Below are positions 36,008 through 47,596 of a stretch of DNA of 64,000 bases, piece after piece. The notes under the pieces are model-generated. The model did no database searches. It saw only the letters and a list, made by a program, of their open reading frames with translations, and was not told the origin of the DNA. The stretch covers positions 248,001 through 312,000 of the forward strand of contig JAOTOM010004683.1 in assembly GCA_034440615.1 (NCBI GenBank), in the 5' to 3' direction. A program made the position numbers and the translations under genes. Position 1 is the first letter of the stretch. Every line of letters starts with the position of its first letter. This DNA comes from Ashinkailepas kermadecensis. Its lineage: Eukaryota; Arthropoda; Thecostraca; Neolepadidae.

Positions 36008-37072
36008 AGGTGTAGTAGACTTGGGTGTTGGCCGGTGTTGTAGACTCGGGTGTTGGCCGGTGTAGCAGACTATGGTGCTGGCCGGTGTAGTAGACTAGGG
36101 TGTTGGCCGGTGTAGTAGACTGGGGTATTGGCCGGGGTAGTAGACTGGGGTGTTGGCAGGTATAGTAGACTGGTGTGTTGGCATGGGTAGTAGACTGGGG
36201 TGTTGGTGGGTGTAGTAGACTGGGGTGTTGGCCGGTGTAGTAGACTGGGGTGTTGGCCGGTGTAATAGACTGGGGTGTTGGCCGGTGTAGTAGACTGGGG
36301 TGTTGGCCGGTGTAGTAGACTCGGGTGTTGGCCGGTGTAGTAGACTGGGGTGTTGGCCGGTGTAGTAAACTGGGGTGTTGGCCGGTGTAGTAGACTGGGG
36401 TGTTGGCCGGTGAAATAGACTGGGGTGTTGGCAGGTGTAGTAGACTGGGGTGTTGGCCGGTGTAATAGACTGGGGTGTTGGCAGGTGTAGTAGACTCGGG
36501 TGTTGGCCGGTGTAATAGACTGGGGTGTTGGCCGGTGTAGTAGACTGGGGTGTTGGCCGGTGTAGTAGACTGGGGTGTTGGCCGGTGTAGTAGACTGGGG
36601 TGTTGGCCGGTGTAGTAGACTGGGGTGTTGACCGGTGTAGTAGACTGGGGTGTTGACCGGTGTAATAGACTGGGGTGTTGGCAGGTGTAGTAGACTGGGG
36701 TGTTGGCCGGTGTAGTAGACTGGGGTGTTGGCCGGTGTAATAGACTGGGGTGTTGGCCGGTGTAATAGACTGGGGTGTTGGCAGGTGTAGTAGACTGGGG
36801 TGTTGGCCGGTGTAGTAGACTGGGGTGTTGGCCGGTGTAATAGACTGGGGTGTTGGCCGGTGTAGTAGACTGGGGTGTTGGCCGGTGTAGTAGACTGGGG
36901 TGTTGGCCGGTGTAATAGACTGGGGTGTTGGCCAGTGTAGTAGACTGGGGTGTTGGCTGGTGTAGTAGACTGGGGTGTTGGCCGGTGTAGTAGACTGGGG
37001 TGTTGGCCGGTGTAATAGACTGGGGTGTTGGCCGGTGCAGTAGACTGGGGTGTTGGCCGGTGTGGTAGATGA
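36008..37072. repeat. 25-bp minisatellite array
   Basis: About 42 copies of TAGACTGGGGTGTTGGCCGG followed by TGTAG (or TGTAA), with few indels, so phase is kept for ~1 kb. The unit is stop-free on the minus strand and 25 is not a multiple of three. All minus-strand frames therefore stay open and read the same 25-residue cycle. The ~400-codon frames are artefacts. Confidence 0.97.
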
Positions 37073-37310
37073 GTCGGCGACTGTCGGTGCCGCGAGCTTC
37101 CTCTTGGGACACGCCGTCGCGCCTGCGTTCAATTGGGCCATCGCTACTTGCTTGTCGGCAATCTCATTGAAATTCGCCTGATAAATGGGAACATATTTCA
37201 AGCCTGGTCTCAAGTCGAACACCGTGTACCAAAAACATGGTTTTAGCGGCGAGGTAAGCGTATTCAGTTCAGCGACCGCTATAGTCGGGCAGCGACCCAC
37301 ACCTAGACAG

Positions 37311-37360
37311 CGAGACTTAACAGACTTAAGCGAGACTTAACAGACTTAAGCGAGACTTAA
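37311..37360. repeat. 20-bp tandem repeat (2.5 copies)
   Basis: CGAGACTTAACAGACTTAAG repeated exactly. Confidence 0.95.
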
Positions 37361-37605
37361 CACTGACCAGGTTGGTGAGGCTTTCGTTACACCTACACCG
37401 ATAATCCATGAAGTCGAGTATCATGCTATATGAATTGTTCTCTGTTTGTTGTTCGCCTACCAATGGCACGGCAGTAGATTGTGGTAGGTCTAGATATCAC
37501 AAGGAGACCTGCCAAGACCATGAACTCTTCACGCAGGCATAGCTTTGGCTAAATCTCACCTATGCTCAGGAGCGCAACCAGGCTTTTCTTAAGGGGAGAT
37601 TGTTT

Positions 37606-37796
37606 GTTTGTTTGTTTGTTTGTTTATTGGGTGGTTCTCGACGCACTTTATGCACGATCACGGCTAATGGCGCCGCTCACACTGTTTAGCCGGTTGGCCG
37701 CAGGATTGGGAAATGTCCCGAGTGGTGCGAGTGTTGAACCCGGGACCTTTGGTACCCGGAGGTCAACACTTTAACCACTCGGCCATCACGCCATTT
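37606..37796 (-). mobile_element. tRNA-Ser/Leu-like SINE with (CAAA)n tail, family B
   Basis: On the minus strand from about 37794 the sequence begins GGCGTGATGGCCGAGTGGTT, the A-box region typical of type II tRNAs (Ser/Leu). A B box GGGTTCAACAC follows near 37741-37731. A short body leads to AATAAACAAACAAACAAACAAAC (tail at 37606-37630). A tRNA head, short unrelated body and simple-repeat tail are the SINE layout. The head lacks a good acceptor-stem match at its 3' side, so it is not a functional tRNA gene. Only one copy is in the window. Confidence 0.75.
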
Positions 37797-37799
37797 TTT

Positions 37800-38555
37800 G
37801 TTTGTCCAGCGGAGGGGGTGGCGGTCGGGTGGTTGGCTCTTTCCTGATTTCCCCTGAAATGCTTTGTTTTCGGGAAACCTTGTTGAACAAGGTGCGTAGT
37901 CTTTATTGTCAGGTTTTAAGATTCGAAAGCACAGAAATGGTTCACAAGGAGGGGTCGGTTCTCCGGAACACTCACCCCCTGGAGCGCCTTAGTGCGTGCT
38001 CCGGTCGCAAGGGGCACAGCAAGTTCATCCGGAACATATGACACCCTCCTGCCCAAAGAAGTTCTTCGAGTTTTGGCTACTTTATTTTCAGGTTTCAAAA
38101 TTCGCTTTTTGCTTTTCTACCTGGGGTGAGAGTTGGCTTGTTTCCGACTTACAATTCATGCCCAGATGGCTTGAAGCATTGTTGCGATTCCGATTTAGCT
38201 TATTCCAGCCAAATTCAGTTTAGACCTCAGTCCCAATGCGTCCAAACGTGGTCCTAATCTTGGTTCCAGCCAACCTGACCCAGGTAATAGCGACGGTACT
38301 TGTTCGGGTTAAAGCTCCGCTGACCCGGATTAGGCATTTTTGTGCTGGTCGAGTGGCGACACTGTCCGGTGCCCGTGTCTAGCCTGCCTGTGGTTCTGAT
38401 CAGTGGCGCTACGTAGGAGAAGGAGAGGGTGTCGGGTCACAGGCGTCAACTGCCCCCTCCCCAGCATTGACAGTAAAAGTGGGTTTTCTCCCAGCTTCCG
38501 CTTCTTAGCTACCGACCGGAAACGGTCAAGCACCCGTCCTTGGCCGGTTGCCCCT
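37800..38555. other. Unannotated interval
   Basis: No gene supported. Confidence 0.5.
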
Positions 38556-38559
38556 CCGC

Positions 38560-39030
38560 TATGAAAATTCCGACTACGCTGCTGATGGACGATTGGTGTC
38601 CTGCGGCACTCCAGAATATATCGCAGCCGGTCATATTGGAAATTGCCCTACTGGCGAGGTCCTGTTGTGCTACGGTACCTCTGAATGTATCGTCCCCGAT
38701 CATATGGGAAATGTCCTACTGATGGACTCCTAGTGTTCTACGGCACCTCGAACATACCGTCCAGGGTCATATGGGAAATGTCCTACTGATGGACTCCTAG
38801 TGTTCTACGGCACCTCGAACATACCGTCCAGGGTCATATGGGAAATGTCCTACTGATGGACTCCTAGTGTTCTACGGCACCTCGAACATACCGTCCAGGG
38901 TCATATGGGAAATGTCCTACTGATGGACTCCTAGTGTTCTACGGCACCTCGAACATACCGTCCAGGGTCATATGGGAAATGTCCTACTGATGAGCCCGTA
39001 GTCCTCTGCGGCACCCCGGATATACCGTCG
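38560..39030. repeat. 67-bp tandem array
   Basis: About seven units. Four consecutive ones, starting at CATATGGGAAATG 38701, 38768, 38835 and 38902, look identical. The two upstream units and the last one are diverged. The sharp contrast implies recent homogenisation, or assembly duplication. Confidence 0.95.
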
Positions 39031-39306
39031 CCAGCCGATCGGCAATGGCCGTTCTCTCGTGAACCGTCCGGCCTCCAGCACTCGTAAACCGAGCTGAGTG
39101 TGAAGACGGCGCGGCCAAACGAGCAGCGCAGTGCTTCCAACTTTCCGTGGGAACGTGAAGTTGGCAGCACACAGTGGACATTTCGTCAGTGAAACGCCCC
39201 GTTTTCCTGCTTTCCCAAGCCATAAAAACAGGTTAATGTGCACATTACCCAGCACTTTTGTATTCATTTTTGGTGAACTTCGAAGTTCAGCTTTTTCATT
39301 TATTTT

Positions 39307-39350
39307 CACATTCCCTGGCGGATCCAGTGGACGATCCGCCAGGGAATGTG
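39307..39350. repeat. Perfect 18-bp hairpin
   Basis: CACATTCCCTGGCGGATC (39307-39324) and its exact complement (39333-39350) are separated by 8 nt. Confidence 0.9.
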
Positions 39351-40995
39351 ACATAGGGGACGGTGTGTGGAGTCCCACAGAAATGCAAGCAAACTGAGGA
39401 GATCGATCTGAATTCTATTAAGTTCACTGCAGGGGCCAGTCATAAGCACATGCCGACCAAGAGTGTAGCTTTACAACATGAGTGCGGAAGGGAGTTCTTG
39501 AGTTGCGGAAGTAATTCAACTGACACGTGATGCAAAACTATGTTGAACTAAATTAATAAAGAAGAATATTTGTTTGCTTAATGAAGTAGACGACATGGTC
39601 AAATGCATGAAATCACACCTGTGCTTTGAGTCGATATGTGTATATTTGCAGCACATCAATCGAATATATGACCTGTGACGTACATGCGGTGACATTATAT
39701 GTGAATTTATTACATTTAGTACATTTGTTATTACTACAAAAATTAGTCCTCATAATTATCAGTGAAAACCTAGCAATGTTATGGATTGACCTTATTACTA
39801 TGTGGATGAAACATATTTAAAACGGTGGGAGAGGGGCTTTACCCACCCAGTGATATTTCGAAGAAGAGTGGTATGATTTCTTCGGGGAAACGACATTTAG
39901 TTACTTGGAACGTGATCTATTCTCCTGAAAAGACAAGAAATATTGAATTTGATGGCACTTGCAGACACCGGAGGCCAAATATGACGGAATGTATCTGCCA
40001 ATTTAGAGACCAATATTTGTACTGACAGGCCTTGGCACAGAAAGAACCAATTCCGTCCAGTGATGACCTGGTGACCTGGTCAGGGTGATGTGGCGCCAAA
40101 ATTGTTGTTCTCATACACTGAACGAACTGCTGCAGTACCAAAATATGTGTGTCATGGTTCCCTTCTGCTTCTTGCAGAATGTGTATATATCATTGTCCAT
40201 CACGCTAATTAATTTCAAATATTTATTTGTAAGTGCAAACCGATTTAGAATGTTATGCTGAAGCTATATGAGTGAGGTTGATTTAGCAACGTCTGTAATG
40301 CCGAACATGTACCTATGTTCACAGTGTTCAGTCTCAGCTCTCCATTTGTATTGTATTCGATCATTAACATCTTCATTTTTGTTTGTAGGTTTGTACCATA
40401 TAAGCGGGTGCGATATTTGAAAAAGTTTTGTCTCTAAGGAAAATGTACATTTTGTTGGAGATGGCGTGACTTGGCGCTATTCTTCCTAGGATTCCTTTGG
40501 AACTTGGAGTGTAACTATTAGAAATGATGATGAGCGCTTCTGGGACGTTCACCCAAAATGGATGAGAAATGCTTCTTGTCATCTGCTGCAATGCTGCAGC
40601 TGAATGCTAAAAAAAAGAGCGAAAAATGAAGCATCACATTCTCGGTGGTGGTCACCGGCAGCGATTTCCTTCCAGTATCCTCTTCAGCCATTTCCCCATC
40701 CACGTAGTTTTGTACTAGCTTTGCTCTTTGGATTGGACAACACTTACTGCTCCGGACAAAGTTAAAAAGTCCAAACGTTTAACAAGCGAAGTTGGAGGGT
40801 TAGGCACGCAGTTGGTATGTGGACCAGCTTCAAGAGGAGAGCCGTCACGACAGTGATCCTGCCGAACGGTGTGAGTATTCGCCGTCGCCATTCATTTAGT
40901 TTTTTTCTCAAATGTTTTAAATTCGCTTCCAAATTCAATTCAGCTCTCTTTCGATTGTTTTCAGTTTTGTTTTCTAAGGAAATTATTTCGTTCTT
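39351..40995. other. Unannotated interval
   Basis: AT-rich sequence without a recognisable gene or repeat. Confidence 0.5.
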
Positions 40996-41299
40996 TGGTG
41001 GGGTTGCTTTATGCATCAAGGTCCCATTGTTAAGCAGAGCTTGTTCCATGGACCCTGGCTCACCACCTGATCCATTAAATCCAGTCCAACGGCAGAGTTT
41101 TCACCGGGAGTTTAACGTGCCGTCAATGCACCGACACGGCCGTTCCAGTAGCTCGTCCCCGGCCTTATCAGGCCAGTTGTAAACTGACCCCCCCTCCCTA
41201 GCCGGGGGTAAACGCGAGCGCGTGTAGCGACTCGAACCCTGTCTTGTCGGGACAGGGGAGACCAATGCAGGCGTGCGCTGAGCTACCGAGGCGGCTTGC
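40996..41299 (-). mobile_element. tRNA-derived SINE, family A copy 2
   Basis: Colinear with 17838-18142 over its full length and in the same orientation. Shared landmarks are the B box GGTTCGAGTCG (41238-41228), CTCCCCTGTCC, AGCCGGGG, AAGGCCGGGGACGAGCTAC and the GACCTTGATGCATAAAGCAA end. The head is damaged: about 9 bp after GTAGCTCAG in the A box are missing or changed. Transcription from it is therefore unlikely. Confidence 0.85.
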
Positions 41300-43140
41300 C
41301 AGCTGATAAGCTTCTTCTTACCAAGCTTCATCCGAGCAGCGTCATAATCTACACCCATTTAATGGCTATGTCACTGACATCCCTGACATCGCGTGACATG
41401 TCACCCGGGTATTCTCCAGGTCACGTTCTAACTAGGAATGTTCGGAGTACATGTATAGCTGCCCAATGGCTCCCTTTGGTGACTGCACAGTCCCGTCCAT
41501 GAAGATCACAGTGTTAGCCGCATGTGATGTGCAATGCGCATCCGAATGTTGTTTGCTATTTGAATTGCCTTCATGCGGTCGACATTTCAAACGTGACCAG
41601 ACAAAACGCTAACAGCTTAGTTGAACGGGTAGCCTCCTTGCTCGGTCTCCTTGCCGGACTCCAAGATGTAAGTAAATGTCTTTTTTCAGGTAGTACTGCA
41701 GTCATCTCACCCTTGCACAGTTATACTGTTGGAATGTAGCAATGTGACTAGATTGGTGAAATACACCCAGGCTGATGAAAAATACCGCACTGTTTAAGAG
41801 TTTGCAGCAGAAACTTCCATCAACGGAAGTTTAATGATGCTTTCAGATTATCTGACAGCATGATGCTTGGGGTATAATTTTTATTGTCGTGGTGATCACA
41901 TTGAACACCGTTGGTGATATTTTCGCCGATAAAACGTTTTTTATGTATACTGTCTGGATCGGGCTCATGTGACGCGTTTAAGCTTACCAAAAACATCACA
42001 CAACATTATCATAAAATACACATTAAGGATTCCCATAGGGCACCAGACATTAATGTCATCGGGGTTTGTCTGGCTTCAATATCATTGCGACAATACTTTA
42101 CATGTGTCATCCTACCATTGTGTTGGCGTGATGGCAATGCATTAAGGCTTTATACTGCTACACTGAAATGGACTGATTTCTGGCCAGAGAACCAATTCGA
42201 TATTTCGAGAGTGAGGGGACGTCCCCGTATTCATACGCGCTCCTCTGGAGGTGTATCAACAAGTAAAGCGCAGCGTGTTGTGCGAGAATGCTGCGCGCAC
42301 AATATTAATCATAACATTTCAAATACAGGCATTAAATACATACATACATTAAAATGCCACTAATTATCATCGCAACCACAACATTATTGTTCCACCATTC
42401 TGCATTCCATTCCATCCTTTCCGAACTCGCATGGTATCCCGTCCTTCGCTCGTATCACGGGCAGGAGGGCCGGGCTGCTTGGCCTCGGGCGGTCACGTGA
42501 CCTTGACACATACGGGTCGGTGCTTGGCACGGGGTAGTCAGAGTCGGCTGCGAGACGCGAGCGGGAGTGCTACGTGCTACGTGCGCGCGCGGGACGAATG
42601 CTCGATCTAACGCATAACTACAACTACAACTACTACCAGCAATCTACAACTTACCGGTGCTATGGGCGCACAATAGCTCTGGCAATAAGAGTGGACTAAT
42701 ATTCACAGAGCGCTGTGGAACTGCCTGAACTCGTCGAAAGGTAAGCCCGGCCTCCGTGATTGCCCACTGCCATTGTGTTTCCCCGTGTTCATTACCTGCT
42801 ACTGCCTATTGCATAATACCTCACTCGCCTATTAATTTCCTGGACTAATCCGACACGAAAACAAATAATTTCTTACGGATACAATTCAACTTCAACGCCA
42901 ACGATATCGTACATATTTGTGTAGGGTTCGCGAAATAATTCTTACAGTTGTGTCAGATCTGGGATGCGCTCTGGGTTCCGGAGTCGCCCGGCTCCGCGCC
43001 CCAGCCGGAATTTCCCGCTCGTATATTTGGGTTATGCTTTACTGCTAGCTGCCTGCCGTTTTATTACTCAGCCAATTACACGGGCAGCTGACCGGCAGGC
43101 TGAGTTTGTGGCGTCAACAGCGGCACATCACATAAAAACC
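41300..43140. other. Unannotated interval
   Basis: No gene is supported. A CpG-rich part (about 42430-42760) includes GTGCTACGTGCTACGTGCGC and a GTAAG-type donor-like site at 42740. With no coding exon nearby I do not call a promoter or exon. Confidence 0.45.
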
Positions 43141-43144
43141 GCGC

Positions 43145-43735
43145 TGCCTGCCACAACCATCAGCCGGCAAGCTCAGCCGTCACATCTGCCAACACCACGA
43201 CTGCCACACTGCAGGTGATGGTCGCCTCTCGCTGGCTCGGCCGTCGCATCTGTCAACACCACGACTGCCACACTGCAGGTGATGGTCGCTCCTCTCTGGC
43301 TCGGCCGTCACATCTGCCAACACCACGACTGTCACACTGTAGGTGATGGTCGCTCCTCTCTGGCTCAGCCGTCACATATGTCAACACCACGACTGTCACA
43401 CTGCAGGTGATGGTCGCCTCTCGCTGGCTCGGCCGTCGCATCTGTCAACACCACTACCGTCACACTACAGGTGATGGTCGCTCCTCTCTGGCTCAGCCGT
43501 CACATCTGCCAACACCACGACTGCCACACTGCAGGTGATGGTCGCCTCTCGCTGGCTCGGCCGTCGCATCTGTCAACACCACTACCGTCACACTACAGGT
43601 GATGGTCGCTCCTCTCTGGCTCAGCCGTCACATATGTCAACACCACGACTGTCACACTGCAGGTGATGGTCGCCTCTCGCTGGCTCAGCCGTCACATCTG
43701 TCAACACCACTACCGTCACACTACAGATGATGGTC
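43145..43735. repeat. 64-bp minisatellite array
   Basis: About nine units. The unit boundary GCAGGTGATGGTCGC recurs at 43211, 43275, 43339 and so on. Two subtypes (CCTCTCGCTGGCTCGG and TCCTCTCTGGCTCAG) alternate. The array runs directly into an RT fragment. Confidence 0.95.
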
Positions 43736-44460
43736 GCTCCTCACTGGCCCCAAGATGTATAACCTTACACTTAGCATGGTTGAAAGACGTTTGACATTTA
43801 TCAACCCACTTCTTCAGGTCCTCCAAGTCTAGTTGAATATTACTAGATCCATCACTATTGCTAGCCACTCCGACCACCGTGATGTCAACAGCAAATTTAA
43901 ACACCATATTCCTCAGCCCTACCTCAATGCTGTTCACAAAGATGACGGATGAGAAGGGGACCTAAAATAGAGCGCTGTGGCACTCCACTCAGCACATCCT
44001 TCCATTCATATTTACATTCATTTAATATTGCCCTTTGCTTCCTTCTCAGTAAACATGCTTCAATCCAACCTAGATCTTTTCCATCAATCCCGTGCTGTTC
44101 TAGTTGGTGAATTAGACGCTGGTGTGGAACTTCACAAAAATGCTTTGCTAAACTCCAAGTACACAACATCTATCCTGTTTGATTGTCTATTTCTCTACAT
44201 ACATACTCCATGAACTCCAGTAGGTTAGCTAATCAAGATCTCCCGGATCTAAATCCATGTTGAGTATTCCCAAAATGGTGTGCCCATCTAAATGAGTCTG
44301 AGCGTTCTCTTTGACACGTTTTCTGGTACCGTGCCATTGAGGTCAAACTGACTGGCTTGTAGATTCCTGCACACTTCCTTCATGAACATTGTGGTACTAC
44401 ATTTGCATTTCGCCAATATTCAGGTGCTTTAGAATACTCCATAGATCGCCTGAAAATGAT
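43736..44460 (-). pseudogene. Non-LTR RT fragment, second type
   Basis: Minus-strand RT in order: YKPVSLTS-like start near 44370; GNTQHGFRSGRS (44270-44240); LEFMEYVCREID; a palm box decayed to LEFSKAFCEVPHQRLIHQLE-type sequence near 44150-44090. SGVPQRSILGPLL follows at 43985-43945, then NSIEVGLRN, and finally FAVD where FADD is expected (about 43895). It ends with FNHAKCKVIHLG next to the 64-bp array. Stops, a frameshift and the FADD-to-FAVD change make it inactive. The KVPHQRLI and HAKCKVIHLG style differs from the other RT fragments here, so it is a distinct CR1/Jockey-group family. Only the RT core remains. Confidence 0.8.
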
Positions 44461-44683
44461 ACATACGGAAACCGCTAAGACTTGAGCACACTACTAAGAT
44501 CCTATAGAATATACATCATCAGGTCCAGTAGTATGCACAGTCGCTATTCGTCCTGCCTACCAATCATCTTCGTGAAGTTATGCTCCCGTAAGCAGGAGGA
44601 AGCCGCCACTATGTTACCGTCTGGAGGAGCGAGGGCAGCAGGCGAACTGCTGGGCTCTCTGACGCATCCGCTGGGTCGGCTAC

Positions 44684-45892
44684 CATACGGTGGATACCAT
44701 ACCATACGGTGGATACCATACCATACCATACGGTGGATGCCATACCACACGGCGACATAGTCGGATACCATACCATACGGTGGATACCATACCACACGGC
44801 GACATAGTCGGATACCATACCATACGGTGGATACCATACCACACGGTGGATACCATACCATACGGTGGATACCATACCACACGGCGACATAGTCGGATAC
44901 CATACCATACGGTGGATACCATACCATACGGTGGATACCATACCATACGGTGGATACCATACCATACGGTGGATATTATACCATGCGGTGGATACCATAC
45001 CATACGGTGGATACCATACCATGCGGTGGATACCATACCATACAGTGGATACCATACCACACGGCGACATAGTCGGATACCATACGGTGGATACCATACC
45101 ACACGGCGACATAGTCGGATATCATACGGTGGATACCATACCATACGGTGGATACCATACCATATGGTGGATACTATACCATACGGTGGATACCATACCA
45201 TACGGTGGATACCATACCATGCGGTGGATACCATACCATACGGTGGATACCATACCACACGACGACATAGTCGGATACCATACAGTGGATACCATACCAT
45301 ACGGTGGATACCATACTATATGGTGGATACCATACCATACGGCGATATAGTCGGATACCATACGGTGGATACCATACCATACGGTGGATACCATACCATG
45401 CGGTGGATACCATACCATACGGTGGATACCATACCATACGGTGGATACCATACCATGCGGTGGATACCATACCATACGGTGGATACCATACTATATGGTG
45501 GATACCATACCATACGGCGGATACCATACCATACGGTGGATACCGTACCATATGGTGGATACCATACCATACGGTGGATACCATACCATACGGTGGAGAC
45601 TATACCATAAGGTGGATACCATGCCATACGGTGGATACCATACCACCATACGGTGGATACCATACCATACGTTGGATACCATACCATACGGTGGGTACCA
45701 TACCATACGGTGGATACCATACCACACGGCGACATACCGTACCATACGGATACCGTATACCGTACCATATATCGGATACCGTACCATACGGTGGATACCA
45801 TACCATACGGTGGATACCATACCACACGGTCACATTGTCGGATACCATACCATACGGTGGATACCATACCATACGGTGGATACCATATTGGG
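44684..45892 (+). repeat. 19-bp satellite array, forward block 1
   Basis: About 60 copies of GGTGGATACCATACCATAC. A longer variant containing CACGGCGACATAGTCGGATA recurs at irregular intervals and gives a higher-order pattern. Many overlapping frames on both strands are repeat artefacts. Confidence 0.97.
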
Positions 45893-45902
45893 CTTATTGC
45901 GC

Positions 45903-46335
45903 TGGTATGGTATCCACCAAATGCTATAGTATCCACCGACATAGGAACTTTGGATTGCAATGCAGATTTTTGCATGCTGTTCGTAGGAATGATGATATTG
46001 GGCTTCTTACAAACCGAGCGAATTTATAGTACTATGGTCCAGAAAGTATTTTAATGCAAACTTTGGTAATACAACCAGTATCCACCGTATCCACCGTATG
46101 GTATGGTATCCACCGTATGGTATGGTATCAACCGTATGGTATTTGACTATGTCGCCGTATGGTATGGTATCCACCAAAGGATATAGTATCCACCGTATGG
46201 TATGGTATCCACCGTATGGTATGGTATCCACCGTATGGTATGGTATCCACCATATGATATGGTGTCCACCGTATGGTATGGAATCCGCCGTATGGTGTGG
46301 CATCCGACTATGTCGCCGTGTGGTATGGATTTTTC
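45903..46335 (-). repeat. 19-bp satellite array, inverted block
   Basis: The same unit in reverse orientation (GTATGGTATGGTATCCACC), split by a non-satellite insert at 45943-46079. Forward orientation resumes at about 46347. Confidence 0.93.
45943..46079 (+). repeat. Dispersed ~135-bp repeat, copy 1 (inside satellite)
   Basis: From AGGAACTTTGGATTGCA to GGTAATACAACCAGT this matches 49416-49551 at about 90% by eye. It is embedded in the inverted satellite block and has no coding content. Confidence 0.88.
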
Positions 46336-46346
46336 ATGCAAATAGT

Positions 46347-46745
46347 CGGATACCATACCATATGGTGGATACCATACCATACGGTGGATACCATACCGTA
46401 CGGTGGATACCTTACCACACGGCGACATAGTGGGATACCATACGGTGGACACCATACCACACGGTGACATAGTCGGATACCATACGGTGGATACCATACC
46501 ATACGGTGGATACCATACCATATGGTGGATACCACACCATACGGCGGATACCATACCATACGGTGGATACCATACCATATGGTGGACACCATACCATACG
46601 GTGTATACCATACAATACGGTGGAGACTATACCATAAGGTGGATACCATACCATACGGTGGATACCATACCACACGGTGGATACCATACCACACGGCGAC
46701 ATAGTCGGATACAATACCATACGGCGGATACAATACCACACGGCG
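46347..46745 (+). repeat. 19-bp satellite array, forward block 2
   Basis: About 20 further copies in the original orientation, with CGACATAGTCGGATACC variants. Confidence 0.95.
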
Positions 46746-47325
46746 GCAGGCAACTTGTGGATCGGCCGCAGCCGCACTTTCCGGTGAGATATGTACCCTA
46801 TTGGACCCTATTTCGTCCGAAATGGGGGAATTTCAGAGACATACGCACAACATATTTCAGCCTAGTGAATCCAGATTTGAGATTCCCGTGCCACGTGAAG
46901 CAAAAGATCCCGAGTTCTGCAGGAGGCCCTTTCACAACTCTCACCACTTTTTTAAGTATGGTGGAAATTAGGAACACTCTCAGGTCTGAGCGGCGCAGCC
47001 TCGTTTGTGCTGAATCGCCAAGTTCGCCAAGTTAGTTAGTTAGTTGTTTAGCCTTTAGGGCACATACAAGTTCGTTAAGGCGATATAAAATATACATAGA
47101 TGTAACCGCAGTGTCTGAACTCTAACAGGAAATGGACAGCTGGACAGTGAAATGAATGAGTAATATGCAATCATAGGCGACGTTGGAAGACGTTTATAGG
47201 TGTATTGTATCACATTTCCTCCGTGTGCTCCTAAATTAATGGTCTATTGCAAGCCTGGCAGCCTCAGGCTGACATACTTTTATCCCGATATGAGCCGCCT
47301 TAACTCGGACTCGAGCCACCTAGCG
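46746..47325. other. Unannotated interval
   Basis: Nothing recognised apart from TTAGTTAGTTAG near 47032-47043. Confidence 0.5.
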
Positions 47326-47329
47326 GAAA

Positions 47330-47580
47330 CGAACCGAACTAAACCCAACCAAATCGCATCGAACTGAACCTAACGAAGCCGAACCGAACCAAACCTAGCA
47401 AAGCCGATACTAACCTAGCCTAGCCTAATCTGGCCTTGTCTGATCTGATTTGACCTAACCTACTCTAGCTAAACCTGGCTTCACATGACCTAACCTAACC
47501 TGAGCTGAGCTGAACTTACCTCACTTTACCTAATGTAGCGCAACGTAACTTAATCTTACTTAGCCTAAAGCTTTCAGGAA
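47330..47580. repeat. Degenerate CCTAA/AACCT pentamer tract
   Basis: Irregular pentamers (AACCT, AACCG, CCTAG, CCTGA) fill ~250 bp, with short exact runs such as CCTAACCTAACC. The base unit corresponds to TTAGG, the arthropod-type telomere repeat, but the tract is too degenerate to be a telomere. Confidence 0.65.
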
Positions 47581-47596
47581 AATTAATAGCATAAGA

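Noticed and set aside
35913..37300. ~400-codon Pro/Thr/Tyr-rich frames
   Set aside because: 25-bp array read in several frames; no start context, splice signals or flanking domain.
42430..42760. CpG-rich block with a donor-like GTAAGC, possible first exon or LTR
   Set aside because: No downstream coding exon, no TG...CA ends or paired terminal repeat could be found.
44544..46777. Many overlapping frames of 100-300 codons
   Set aside because: All arise from the 19-bp satellite in forward and inverted orientation.
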